A stretch of 45,509 bases of DNA from an uncultured Lachnospiraceae bacterium (GTDB lineage Bacteria; Bacillota; Clostridia; Lachnospirales; Lachnospiraceae). Location: NCBI GenBank assembly GCA_947588845.1, contig CANQAR010000020.1, positions 1-45,509 on the forward strand, written 5' to 3'. Position 1 is the stretch's first letter. The number at the start of each line of letters is the position of its first letter. The notes under the pieces were generated by a model. The model worked only from the letters and a program-made list of their open reading frames with translations, made no database searches and was not told the origin of the DNA. This document shows positions 18,282-26,458 of the stretch, piece after piece. The position numbers were made by a program, and so were the translations under genes.

Positions 18282-18415
18282 AAGAAAGTGCCAGCCGTTG
18301 GTAGAGAATCAGAATACAATCCTTTTAGATGAAATCTTGATGGATGTAAAGAATCAGCCGGAATCTGAAGAAGAGTGTGAATTACGGCTGAGTGACTGCT
18401 TTAGAGGGTATTATT

Positions 18416-19441
18416 ATGAAGGTTATAACATTTGGGGAAATTCTTCTGCGTTTAGCAGCACCAGGATATACAAAACTATTTCAAAAAGACAGCCTTGATT
18501 CCACATTCTGTGGCAGTGAGGCGAATGTTGCCGTCAGCCTTTCCATATTTGGGATGGATTCGTCTTTCGTGACGAAACTACCCGATAACGATGTGGGGTA
18601 TGCTGCTGTAAATTCTATGCGATATTTCGGCGTTGATACAAGTAAGATTATTTATGGCAATGGACGGATGGGTCTTTATTACCTTGAAAAGGGAGCATCG
18701 CAGCGTTCGTCTAAAGTGATCTACGACAGAGAATACTCGGCTATTTCCTTGGCGAAACGAGAGAACTTTGACTGGGATAAGATATTTGATGGTGCAGATT
18801 GGTTCCATTGGACAGGAATTAACCCAGCGCTGTCGGATGAACTTGCCTTGATTTGTGAGGATGCATGTAAAGCGGCGAAGGGAATGGGGCTCACGGTTTC
18901 ATGTGATCTTAACTATCGTGGAAAGCTTTGGAGTCCGAAAAAGGCCCGGACAGTAATGGAGCCGTTTATGAAATATGTGGATATTTGTATTTGCAACGAG
19001 GAGGATGCTGAAAAGGTCTTGGGAATAAAAGCGCCCGATACAGATGTGGAATCCGGAGAACTGAATAATGCGGGCTATGTTCACACAGCGGAGATGATAC
19101 ATAGTCAATATGGGTGTAAGTTTGTAGCGATTACGCTGAGAAAGAGTTTTTCAGCAAGTAGAAATGGATGGAATGCAATGCTTTACGATGCAGAGGCGTT
19201 GGAAAGTTATTTTAGTAGAGAATACAATATTCAAATTGTCGATCGCGTTGGCGGCGGGGACAGTTTTGCCGCAGGGTTGATTTATGCAATGATGCAAAAG
19301 ATGGAATGCCAGGATGCCATTGATTTCGCCACAGCTGCAAGTTGCCTGAAACATACCATTGAGGGAGACTATAACAGGACAACAGTTCAGGATGTTCAAG
19401 CATTGCTTCGATCTGGTGGAAACGGTAGAGTTCAAAGGTAA
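18416..19441 (+). CDS. PfkB-family sugar kinase (KDG kinase-like)
   Basis: Ribokinase-fold kinase of 341 residues. It opens with VITFGEILLRLAAPG, has FCGSEANVAVSLSIFG, and ends with the PfkB signature DRVGGGDSFAAGLIYA, whose aspartate is the catalytic base. The N-terminal pattern is that of 2-keto-3-deoxygluconate (KDG) kinases. Following an aldolase and a CMP-ulosonate synthetase, it probably acts on a keto-deoxy acid or its precursor. ATG 18416 follows AGAGGG; the in-frame GTG 18392 has none. I could assign nothing to the 134 bp before it (18282-18415). Confidence 0.83.
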   Translation: MKVITFGEILLRLAAPGYTKLFQKDSLDSTFCGSEANVAVSLSIFGMDSSFVTKLPDNDVGYAAVNSMRYFGVDTSKIIYGNGRMGLYYLEKGASQRSSKVIYDREYSAISLAKRENFDWDKIFDGADWFHWTGINPALSDELALICEDACKAAKGMGLTVSCDLNYRGKLWSPKKARTVMEPFMKYVDICICNEEDAEKVLGIKAPDTDVESGELNNAGYVHTAEMIHSQYGCKFVAITLRKSFSASRNGWNAMLYDAEALESYFSREYNIQIVDRVGGGDSFAAGLIYAMMQKMECQDAIDFATAASCLKHTIEGDYNRTTVQDVQALLRSGGNGRVQR

Positions 19442-19478
19442 AGATTGTTGTTTTCATAAAAGGGGGAATCGGCTCATC

Positions 19479-20354
19479 ATGCTTACAAGGATACAATTTG
19501 ATATTCTTGAATCTTTAGACTCAGCACCAGATCATGTTGAGTTAAATATTCCTGGTTACAATAAAGAGTTCTTGGATCAGGTGGTTCGAGAATTAGAGGA
19601 ATCGAGGTTCATAAATAAAGGCATAGTTACTTCGGATGGTTACGCGGCGCTTGAACCTTACCGTGTGAAGCGCGCGATATTTATCGCGGCCGGCTTTGGG
19701 ACAAGGCTGGTTCCGGTAACGCTTAATACGCCGAAGCCTCTTGTCCGGGTTCAGGGAAAGCGGATCATTGACGGGCTTATTGACGCGGTTCTGGCAGCGG
19801 GAATCGACGAAATCTATATTGTCCGGGGGTATCTTGCGGAGCAGTTTGACCAGCTGCTCTATAAATACCCGATGATTAAATTTATTGAGAATCCAGCATA
19901 TAACGAAACTAATAATATTTCTTCCGCGTTGTGCGCAAGGTATCTGTTTGGCAATGCGTATTTATTTGAAGCAGATCTGCTGCTTCAAAAACCTGAGCTG
20001 ATTAAGAGATACCAGTATTCTTCCAATTTTCTTGGGTACTGGAAGGAAAGGTCGGATGACTGGTGCTTTACCGTGAAGGACGGATACATAGCGACTCATA
20101 AGATAGGGGGAGTGGACTGTTATCAGGAATACGGCATTTCCTATTGGGATAATGTATCCGGCAGGAAACTGGCGGCGCACATAAAAGAGGCCTATGAAAT
20201 GCCAGGCGGGAAGGAGCTGTTCTGGACGCAGGTGCCGCTCTCGGTATTTCCTAATGAATACAAGGTAGAAGTCCGTGAATGCAGTGAGGGCGATGTGATT
20301 GAAATTGATACTTTCCGTGAGCTGAAGGAAATTGATAAGGCGTATGATGTGTAA
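19479..20354 (+). CDS. LicC/PntC-like nucleotidyltransferase with degenerate N-terminal winged helix, copy 1
   Basis: 291 residues. The first 60 look like a shortened winged-helix (FDILESLDSAPDHVELNI, VVRELEESRFINKG). From about residue 65 follows a nucleotidyltransferase domain: KRAIFIAAGFGTRLVPVTLN, TPKPLVRVQGKRIIDGLID, NISSALCARYLF, FEADLLL and DDWCF. LicC makes CDP-choline; PntC makes CMP-aminoethylphosphonate. Either type of head group would suit LicD. ATG 19479 is taken because the HTH region starts there as in the tandem paralogue, with AAGGGGG about 12 nt ahead. The C-terminal EIDTFRELKEIDKAYDV is nearly identical in both copies. Confidence 0.8.
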   Translation: MLTRIQFDILESLDSAPDHVELNIPGYNKEFLDQVVRELEESRFINKGIVTSDGYAALEPYRVKRAIFIAAGFGTRLVPVTLNTPKPLVRVQGKRIIDGLIDAVLAAGIDEIYIVRGYLAEQFDQLLYKYPMIKFIENPAYNETNNISSALCARYLFGNAYLFEADLLLQKPELIKRYQYSSNFLGYWKERSDDWCFTVKDGYIATHKIGGVDCYQEYGISYWDNVSGRKLAAHIKEAYEMPGGKELFWTQVPLSVFPNEYKVEVRECSEGDVIEIDTFRELKEIDKAYDV

Positions 20355-20459
20355 AATTTTAGATGGCGCTGAATATTTTGGAACTTTGGGATTGATTCAT
20401 AATACGCGCGGAAGACTATAGAAATGGAACGTCGTGGAATGTTTCTAGAAGAGTTATTG

Positions 20460-20488
20460 TTGACAAACAGTGTATTTGCTCTCATAAT
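20460..20488 (+). promoter_or_regulatory. Sigma-70/A promoter for nucleotidyltransferase copy 2
   Basis: TTGACA (20460-20465), 17 bp, CATAAT (20483-20488). This is a near-consensus housekeeping promoter in the 185-bp gap between the tandem nucleotidyltransferase genes. Transcription would start near 20495. The octamer ATGTTCAA (20487-20494) overlaps the -10 end and the start site. Confidence 0.75.
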
Positions 20489-20494
20489 GTTCAA
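20487..20494 (+). promoter_or_regulatory. Candidate operator half-site ATGTTCAA
   Basis: The octamer ATGTTCAA overlaps the downstream edge of the -10 box of the promoter at 20460. The same octamer, once direct and once inverted, brackets the -10 of the promoter at 21516. Its position would let a bound repressor block RNA polymerase. The regulator is unknown. Confidence 0.4.
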
Positions 20495-20539
20495 TATGAT
20501 CTGAAATTTAGATAAAAATGGAACAAAAGGAGCAAAATT

Positions 20540-21433
20540 ATGGGGCTTTCAAGAAAACAGTTTAATATACTTGAGCAGTATGTTGTTTATGGAGAATTGA
20601 CACAGAGGCGGCTCTGTGAACTGACCGGTCAGTCTCTGGGGAGCGTGAACAGGCTTGTTAAAGAACTGACCGGGCTTGGATATGTTTCAAAAGGGAAGAT
20701 TACTTCTGCCGGGCTTGACGCATTGGAACCTTATCGTGTAAAACGGGCCATTTTTCTGGCGGCGGGGTTCAGTGCGCGGCTGATGCCGATTACTTTGAAC
20801 ACGCCGAAGCCGCTGGTCCGGGTGAAAGGGAAACGGATTATCGACGGCCTGATTGACGCGTGTCTGGAAGCGGGAATTGATGAGATTTATATTGTCCGCG
20901 GATATCTGCCGGAGCAGTTTGACCAGCTGCTTTATAAATACCCGATGATTAAGTTCTTGGAGAATCCTCTTTATAACGAGTCGAATAACATTTCTTCTGC
21001 CATGGTTGTCCGGTATATGCTTTCAAATTCCTATGTGTTTGAAGCGGACCTGCTGATCAGCAATCCCCGGATTATAAAACGCTACCAGTACAGCTCCAAC
21101 ATCCTGGGAATCAAAAAGGAGAGAACCGACGACTGGTGTGTGGCTGTCAGGGACGGAATCATTACGGAAGAGAAAATCGGAGGACAGGGTGATGACATCT
21201 GGCGTCTGCTAGGCATTTCCTACTGGTCAGAGCCGGATGGGCACAGGCTTTCCAATGATATCCTTGAGGTGTACCAGGCGCCGGGCGGCAAAGAGAGGTA
21301 CTGGGAACAGGTTCCGCTGCTTTACTGCAGGTCTCACTATGCGGTCGAGATCCGTGCCTGTTCGGAAGAGGACGTTACGGAGATCGATACCTTTCGCGAA
21401 CTAAAGGAAATCGATAAAACCTATGATGTGTAG
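20540..21433 (+). CDS. LicC/PntC-like nucleotidyltransferase with N-terminal winged helix, copy 2
   Basis: 297 residues. Residues 1-60 carry a clear winged HTH (LTQRRLCELTGQSLGSVNRL, VKELTGLGYVSKGKI). The nucleotidyltransferase part starts near residue 69: AIFLAAGFSARLMPITLN, TPKPLVRVKGKRIIDGLID, NISSAMVVRYML, FEADLLI and DDWCV. It is a close tandem paralogue of 19479 and has its own promoter and a strong AAAGGAGC site. Known relatives attach CMP to phosphocholine (LicC) or to aminoethylphosphonate (PntC). The nearby PEP mutase favours a phosphonate. The fused DNA-binding domain raises the possibility of self-regulation. Confidence 0.82.
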   Translation: MGLSRKQFNILEQYVVYGELTQRRLCELTGQSLGSVNRLVKELTGLGYVSKGKITSAGLDALEPYRVKRAIFLAAGFSARLMPITLNTPKPLVRVKGKRIIDGLIDACLEAGIDEIYIVRGYLPEQFDQLLYKYPMIKFLENPLYNESNNISSAMVVRYMLSNSYVFEADLLISNPRIIKRYQYSSNILGIKKERTDDWCVAVRDGIITEEKIGGQGDDIWRLLGISYWSEPDGHRLSNDILEVYQAPGGKERYWEQVPLLYCRSHYAVEIRACSEEDVTEIDTFRELKEIDKTYDV

Positions 21434-21480
21434 GAGGAAGATGACTGGAAAGTTCACTATAACAGAATAATAAATAATTT

Positions 21481-21487
21481 TTGAACA
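21481..21487 (-). promoter_or_regulatory. Upstream operator half-site (TTGAACA)
   Basis: TTGAACA lies 29 bp upstream of the -35 box of the operon promoter, in the same orientation as the copy at 21555. It matches the heptamer but not the full octamer (here followed by G). It may be an auxiliary site; a chance match is possible. Confidence 0.3.
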
Positions 21488-21515
21488 GAAAAAGGTGTAT
21501 TTTTCTTTAAATCAC

Positions 21516-21544
21516 TTGACATATGTTCAAAAAATGAATATAAT
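21516..21544 (+). promoter_or_regulatory. Sigma-70/A promoter of the transporter-phosphonate operon
   Basis: TTGACA (21516-21521), 17 bp, TATAAT (21539-21544): a perfect consensus pair. It lies about 50 bp before the solute-binding protein gene and probably drives the run of same-strand genes to 31371. Two inverted octamers lie inside and just after it. Confidence 0.85.
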
Positions 21545-21562
21545 CTCCGTATAATTGAACAT
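21523..21562. promoter_or_regulatory. Inverted-repeat operator ATGTTCAA ... TTGAACAT
   Basis: ATGTTCAA (21523-21530) between the -35 and -10 boxes faces TTGAACAT (21555-21562) just after the expected transcription start. Their centres are 32 bp apart, about three helical turns. This arrangement is typical of a repressor that grips both sides of the -10 region. The same octamer is found at the promoter of the upstream nucleotidyltransferase. Confidence 0.5.
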
Positions 21563-21594
21563 TCAGAATGGATGGTTAAAGGAGGAGATTTAAA

Positions 21595-22632
21595 GTGAAA
21601 AAGATGGCATCTGGAATTTTTATATTTACGCTGCTGGCAGCACTGGCGCTGCCTGTTTATGGACTGGCGGACGAGACTGAATCCATAAGTCCCGCTGCGC
21701 CGGAAGCCTCTGCAGAACTGGACACCAGCAGCAATAAAGTTGTGATCTATTCCGGCGCTGAAGAGTACCGCAATGAATATTTTCTGGAACGTCTTAAGGA
21801 AGAATTCCCGGATTATGACATTTCTATTGAATACATGCCTACCGGCAATCTGGCTGCCAAACTGGCGGCAGAGGGCAGTGATACGGACATGGATATCTTT
21901 TATGATCTTGATTTCAGTTATGCGGGGCTTGTGGAAGAGTACCTTGCGGATGTATCCGCCTACGACCAGTCGATCTATGTGGATGACTGCAAGGTTGAGG
22001 GAGGACATTATCTTGCCGCGACGAGAAACGGAGGCGCCGTCATTATCAATCCCGATGTATTGGAAGAGAACGGTATTGAGGAACCGGCCAGTTATGCGGA
22101 CCTTTTGAAGCCGGAATTTAAGGGACTTGTTTCCATGCCGGATCCCAAGTCTTCCGGAACAGGATATATGTTTGTCAAGAGTCTTGTGAATGCCTGGGGT
22201 GAAGAGGAGGCTTTTGATTATTTTGACAGTCTCGCGGAAAATATCCTGCAGTTCACATCTTCTGGTTCCGGCCCCGTAAACGCGCTGATTCAGGGGGAAG
22301 CCGCGGTTGGACTTGGCATGACCGCGCAGGCTGTGACGGCTATCAATGAAGGCGCGAACCTGAAAATCTTGTTCTTCGAGGAAGGTTCTCCGTATTCCCT
22401 GTATGGATATGCGATCCCGAAAGGGAAAGAAACCAGGAAAGCGGTCAAGGATGTTTTTGATTTCTTCTATACCACGCTGGTCCTTGAGGATAAGGAGCTT
22501 TATTATCCGGAACAGGTATTCGTCGGACAGGTGAATGAGATTGAAAATTTCCCGAAGGATATTGAGTATTCCGATATGTCCGGCAACACAACAGAAGAGA
22601 AGATGAGGCTTCTTGAGAACTGGGAGTACTGA
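21595..22632 (+). CDS. ABC transporter solute-binding protein (AfuA/PhnS-like)
   Basis: Periplasmic-binding-protein-like lipid-free or exported protein of 345 residues, with a signal peptide of about 25 residues (charged MKKMA, hydrophobic core, VYGLA). The mature part has KVVIYSGAEEYRNEYFLERL and MPDPKSSGTGYMF, features of the family that binds ferric iron, putrescine or 2-aminoethylphosphonate. No clear lipobox cysteine is visible. GTG 21595 follows GGAGGAG at good distance. Its company (ATPase, fused permease, PEP mutase) makes a phosphonate ligand attractive but unproven. Confidence 0.82.
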   Translation: MKKMASGIFIFTLLAALALPVYGLADETESISPAAPEASAELDTSSNKVVIYSGAEEYRNEYFLERLKEEFPDYDISIEYMPTGNLAAKLAAEGSDTDMDIFYDLDFSYAGLVEEYLADVSAYDQSIYVDDCKVEGGHYLAATRNGGAVIINPDVLEENGIEEPASYADLLKPEFKGLVSMPDPKSSGTGYMFVKSLVNAWGEEEAFDYFDSLAENILQFTSSGSGPVNALIQGEAAVGLGMTAQAVTAINEGANLKILFFEEGSPYSLYGYAIPKGKETRKAVKDVFDFFYTTLVLEDKELYYPEQVFVGQVNEIENFPKDIEYSDMSGNTTEEKMRLLENWEY

Positions 22633-22646
22633 AACAGAATTTTTCA

Positions 22647-22680
22647 GGAGGTGAAGGGTAAAAACTTCCCTCCTTTCTTA
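22647..22680 (+). terminator. Intra-operon hairpin with T-rich tail
   Basis: GGAGGTGAAG (22647-22656) pairs with CTTCCCTCC (22665-22673) around a short A-rich loop, followed by TTTCTTATTAT. It lies between the binding-protein gene and the ATPase gene. Such stems often let the binding protein be made in excess of the membrane parts. It may be only a partial terminator or an mRNA-stabilising stem. Confidence 0.55.
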
Positions 22681-22740
22681 TTATCAGGGAATCCTCCTGC
22701 AGGATCGGACGGCAGGGGATCAATTGACAGGGGAATGTAT

Positions 22741-23535
22741 ATGGACAAAATTATTGTTAGCAATCTTTCGAAAGCATTTGGTCAGACAGGTGTACTGCAT
22801 GATGTCAGCTTTACAGTGAAAGACGGGGAGTTTCTGTCGATTCTTGGTCCTTCCGGATGCGGCAAGACGACAATCCTGCGTATACTGATTGGGCTTGAGT
22901 CAGCGGACAGCGGCAGGATTGTCAAAGACGGGAAGGATATTACAAATGTTTCCCCTGCCATGAGAAAGATGGGCATTGTATTTCAGAACTATGCTTTGTT
23001 TGAAAATATGACTGTCCTTCGCAATGTGGAATATGCGCTCAGGAAAAGTGCGTCTACGAAAGACAGCTATGACAGAGACAGCGCGAAAAGGAAAGCCGAA
23101 GAGATGCTTGCCCTGGTGGGGCTTTCAGAGCATATCAATAAAAAGCCACGCCAGCTTTCTGGCGGACAGCAGCAGAGGGTCGCCATAGCGAGAACGCTTG
23201 CGCTTAATCCTGACGTCATTCTTTTTGATGAACCGATGTCTGCGCTGGATGTGGATACAAGGTTGTCCCTGCGTGTGGAACTGAAGGAACTCCAAAAGAA
23301 ATTTGGTAATACGATGATTTATATTACGCATGATCAGGAAGAGGCCTTTGCGATGTCGGACCGGATCATGGTCATGGACGCAGGGGTTATCCATCAGCTG
23401 GATACGCCGCATAATATCATTGATCATCCTGCCGACGACTACGTGAAAAGGTTTGTAATCAGGAATATCAATATAAAGATTAATTCTTTGATTCAGTTTG
23501 CGCGCGCAGCTGAAGTAACGGAGGAAAAAAGATGA
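22741..23535 (+). CDS. ABC transporter ATPase
   Basis: ABC ATPase of 264 residues: Walker A GPSGCGKTT, Q-loop VFQNYALFE, signature LSGGQQQR, Walker B VILFDEP, and H-loop ITHDQEEA. This fits the importer class of FutC/PotA/PhnT. No TOBE domain follows the ATPase core. ATG 22741 is used because AGGGGA precedes it at proper spacing. The stop overlaps the permease ATG (ATGA). Confidence 0.9.
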   Translation: MDKIIVSNLSKAFGQTGVLHDVSFTVKDGEFLSILGPSGCGKTTILRILIGLESADSGRIVKDGKDITNVSPAMRKMGIVFQNYALFENMTVLRNVEYALRKSASTKDSYDRDSAKRKAEEMLALVGLSEHINKKPRQLSGGQQQRVAIARTLALNPDVILFDEPMSALDVDTRLSLRVELKELQKKFGNTMIYITHDQEEAFAMSDRIMVMDAGVIHQLDTPHNIIDHPADDYVKRFVIRNINIKINSLIQFARAAEVTEEKR

Positions 23536-25106
23536 GGCGGAAATGGACTCCTTCAACGGCACTGAAACTTCTTCTCTGTGTATTCTGGCTTGTCTCGATC
23601 ATTCTTCCGTTGGTCAGGATGCTGTCAAATATGGCTTCGGTTGATGTGCTGTCGGTAATGACAACGAGAAAGTTTTCCAGAGCGTTAAAGCAGTCCCTGT
23701 TCGTTTCAGGTACTGCGACAGTGATTTCCGTATCTCTTGCCGGGCTTCTTTCCTGGGCTGTCGCGAGGACAAATATAAGGCATAAGACTCTGGTTAATAC
23801 GCTGCTGACGGTTCCGATGCTTATTCCGTCGATCTCCCACGGCATGGGGCTGATCATTATCCTTGGAGCGAACGGATGGCTTTCCAGACTTATTGGACTG
23901 GATAATGGAATCTATGGTTTTTGGGGGATTGTTATTGGTTCGGTAATGTATTCATTTCCCGTGGCGTACCTGATGCTTTACGATGTGCTCAGGTATGAAG
24001 ACGGGACGCCGTATGAGGCGGCGGAGGTAATGGGCCTTAAAACAGGAGACCGGTTCTCTGCCATTACGTTTCCATACCTGCGGAAGCCTCTCATTTCAGT
24101 AATCTTTGCGACGTTTACAATGATTATTACGGATTACGGTGTTCCGCTTATGGTTGGAGGAAAATTTACGACGCTGCCGGTCATGATGTACCAGGATGTG
24201 ATAGGCATGCTGGATTTTGGCAAGGGTTCCGTGATAGGCATGATCCTGCTGGTTCCTGCGCTGATTGCCTGTATTCTTGATATGATGAACAGGGATAAAG
24301 GAAACGTTGCTTTTGTCGGGAAAGCGTATGAAATAAAGGACAATAAGGCAAGGGATACTGCGGCAAAAGTGATTTGTGTTGTGGTTGTAATTCTGGTGTT
24401 TTTGCCGATCGGATCTTTTTCTGTCCTGTCGTTTGTAAATAAATATCCGATTGATATGACCTTCTCCTTGTCAAACGCGGATCAGGCGGTACAGATGGGG
24501 GCAATGAAGTATTTGAGGAACTCGCTGATTATTGCGGCAGTAGTATCGGTCTTTGGCACTGCTCTGGCAGTTTTCAACGCGTACATGACGGCAAGGAATA
24601 AGACAAAGCTGAGCTACCCGCTTCATTTGATGTCGATCATGTCGCTGGCAGTTCCCGGACTGGTGCTGGGTCTGTCATATGTCATGTTTTTTAAAGGGAC
24701 GGTTTTATACGGGACCTTTGCGATCCTGTTCCTTGTAAATTCGATGCACTTTTTCTCATCGCCTTATCTGATGGCCTACAATACGTTCGGGAAGATTAAT
24801 GAGAATCTGGAAAATGTTGGGGCCGCGATGGGGATCAGCCGGTGGGCAGTCACGAAAGATGTGATTCTTCCGCAGGCAAGAGGCACAATCCTGGAAATGA
24901 TGAGTTATTTTTTTGTCAACTGCATGATGACCATTTCAGCAGTTTCGTTTCTGGCAAATGTATCAGATAAACCAATTGCTCTTATGATCACACAGTTTGA
25001 GGGACAGATGCAGCTGGAATGCGCCGCGTTTGTTTCGCTTATTATATTTCTGGTGAACGTGGGCATGAAATACTGCGTTTATGTGGTAAAAAAGAAAACA
25101 GCCTAG
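23532..25106 (+). CDS. ABC transporter permease, two fused transmembrane domains
   Basis: 524 residues with about twelve membrane helices in two BPD_transp-type halves. Each half carries an EAA loop that docks on the ATPase: YEAAEVMGLKTGDRFSAITF in the first and ENVGAAMGISRWAVTKDVIL in the second. Fused permeases of this type occur in iron(III) (FbpB/FutB) and 2-aminoethylphosphonate (PhnU/PhnV-like) importers. The start is translationally coupled to the ATPase. With the binding protein it forms a complete importer. Confidence 0.88.
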   Translation: MRRKWTPSTALKLLLCVFWLVSIILPLVRMLSNMASVDVLSVMTTRKFSRALKQSLFVSGTATVISVSLAGLLSWAVARTNIRHKTLVNTLLTVPMLIPSISHGMGLIIILGANGWLSRLIGLDNGIYGFWGIVIGSVMYSFPVAYLMLYDVLRYEDGTPYEAAEVMGLKTGDRFSAITFPYLRKPLISVIFATFTMIITDYGVPLMVGGKFTTLPVMMYQDVIGMLDFGKGSVIGMILLVPALIACILDMMNRDKGNVAFVGKAYEIKDNKARDTAAKVICVVVVILVFLPIGSFSVLSFVNKYPIDMTFSLSNADQAVQMGAMKYLRNSLIIAAVVSVFGTALAVFNAYMTARNKTKLSYPLHLMSIMSLAVPGLVLGLSYVMFFKGTVLYGTFAILFLVNSMHFFSSPYLMAYNTFGKINENLENVGAAMGISRWAVTKDVILPQARGTILEMMSYFFVNCMMTISAVSFLANVSDKPIALMITQFEGQMQLECAAFVSLIIFLVNVGMKYCVYVVKKKTA

Positions 25107-25134
25107 AATATTTTTGAGATATGAGGAATATGAA

Positions 25135-26436
25135 ATGAAAGTTGTTTATACTTGTTTCTGCACGGATGTTATTCATGAAGGACATCTCAATATCATCAAT
25201 GAAGCGCAGAAGCTGGGCGAAGTAACCGTCGGTGTTCTGGCCGATGCGGCAAGTATCCGATATAACAGGTTTCCGGCGGTCAGCCTCGAGGAACGCATCA
25301 GGCTGGTTGAAGCTATACCGGGTGTCGCGCATGTCATTGTACAGAATGAGATCATGTATGACGAAATTTTTGAACGGCTCCATCCGGATTATATTGTTCA
25401 CGGGGACAACTGGTCTTTACCGTCCATGCAGGCAATTTATCAGAATATCAAAAATCTGATAAAGAAATATGGGGGTGAACTGGTAGAAATTCCATACACC
25501 TACAGCGAGAATGTGCAGCGGACGGATCATCAGATGATAGAGAAGCTGGCAATGCCGGAATTCCGCAGAGGAAGGCTCCGCAAGCTGCTGCAGATGGTGC
25601 CCATTGTGAAAACAATTGAGGTACACAGCGGGCTTACCGGACTGATTGCTGAAAAGACGGTTGTTGTTGACGGCGAAACAATTGACCAGTTTGACGCAAT
25701 GTGGATTTCTTCTCTTTGCGACAGTACTGAAAAAGGGAAGCCGGATATTGAACTGGTGGATATGACCAGCCGTTTCCAGACGATTGAAGATGTCATGGAA
25801 GTAACGACGAAACCGGTTATTTTTGACGGGGATACCGGCGGATTGACCGAGCATTTTGTTTATACGGTGAGATCTCTGGAACGTATGGGGGTTTCGGCCG
25901 TTATTATCGAGGACAAGACCGGCCTTAAAAAGAATTCTCTTTTCGGTACGGAGGTTGAGCAGACGCAGGCAGGCATTGAGGACTTCAGCGCAAAAATAGC
26001 CGCTGGAAAAAAGGCGCAGCTTTCGGATGATTTTATGATCATTGCCAGAATTGAAAGCCTGATTCTGGAGCAGGGCATGGAGGATGCGCTGAAGAGGGCG
26101 AGGGCTTTCGTGGAGGCGGGAGCTGACGGCATTATGATTCACAGCAGGCGGAAAGAGCCGGATGAGATTCTGGAATTCTGTGATAAATTCAGGGCGGAAA
26201 ATAAGGAAACTCCCCTCGTGGTAGTCCCGAGTTCCTTCAATGTTGTCACAGAGGAAGAGCTTGCCGCGCACGGGGTCAATATTTGTATCTATGCAAACCA
26301 GCTGCTCAGGGCGGCATTCCCGGCGATGGAAAATGCCGCAAAAAGTATTCTGAAACATCACCGCGCAAAAGAGATTGACAGTGAGCTGATGCCGATTAAA
26401 CAGATCATCACGCTGATTGATGAGATAAATTATTAG
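25135..26436 (+). CDS. pepM: Cytidylyltransferase-PEP phosphomutase fusion
   Basis: 433 residues, two domains. Residues 1-140: HIGH-type nucleotidyltransferase, with VIHEGHLNIINEAQKLGE (H14xxH17) and YIVHGDNWS. Residues about 145-433: phosphoenolpyruvate mutase barrel with FDGDTGG, the diagnostic EDKX5NS (EDK at 259-261, NS at 267-268) and MIHSRRKEPDEI. PEP mutase converts PEP to phosphonopyruvate, the entry to nearly all natural phosphonates. The EDKX5NS motif separates it from isocitrate lyase relatives. The attached cytidylyltransferase probably activates a phosphonate product as a CMP ester. ATG 25135 follows GAGGAA; TTG 25114 does not. Confidence 0.9.
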   Translation: MKVVYTCFCTDVIHEGHLNIINEAQKLGEVTVGVLADAASIRYNRFPAVSLEERIRLVEAIPGVAHVIVQNEIMYDEIFERLHPDYIVHGDNWSLPSMQAIYQNIKNLIKKYGGELVEIPYTYSENVQRTDHQMIEKLAMPEFRRGRLRKLLQMVPIVKTIEVHSGLTGLIAEKTVVVDGETIDQFDAMWISSLCDSTEKGKPDIELVDMTSRFQTIEDVMEVTTKPVIFDGDTGGLTEHFVYTVRSLERMGVSAVIIEDKTGLKKNSLFGTEVEQTQAGIEDFSAKIAAGKKAQLSDDFMIIARIESLILEQGMEDALKRARAFVEAGADGIMIHSRRKEPDEILEFCDKFRAENKETPLVVVPSSFNVVTEEELAAHGVNICIYANQLLRAAFPAMENAAKSILKHHRAKEIDSELMPIKQIITLIDEINY

Positions 26437-26458
26437 GACGCAGAGAAAGCAGGGGCTT

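Noticed and set aside
18298-18498. Small open frame (66 codons) between the aldolase and the kinase
   Set aside because: TTG start without a ribosome site, overlap with the kinase start, and no recognisable pattern.
6031-21433. A standard phosphocholine (lic1-type) decoration system
   Set aside because: LicD-like and LicC-like genes are present, but no LicA choline kinase or LicB choline permease is visible. The importer is of a different class.
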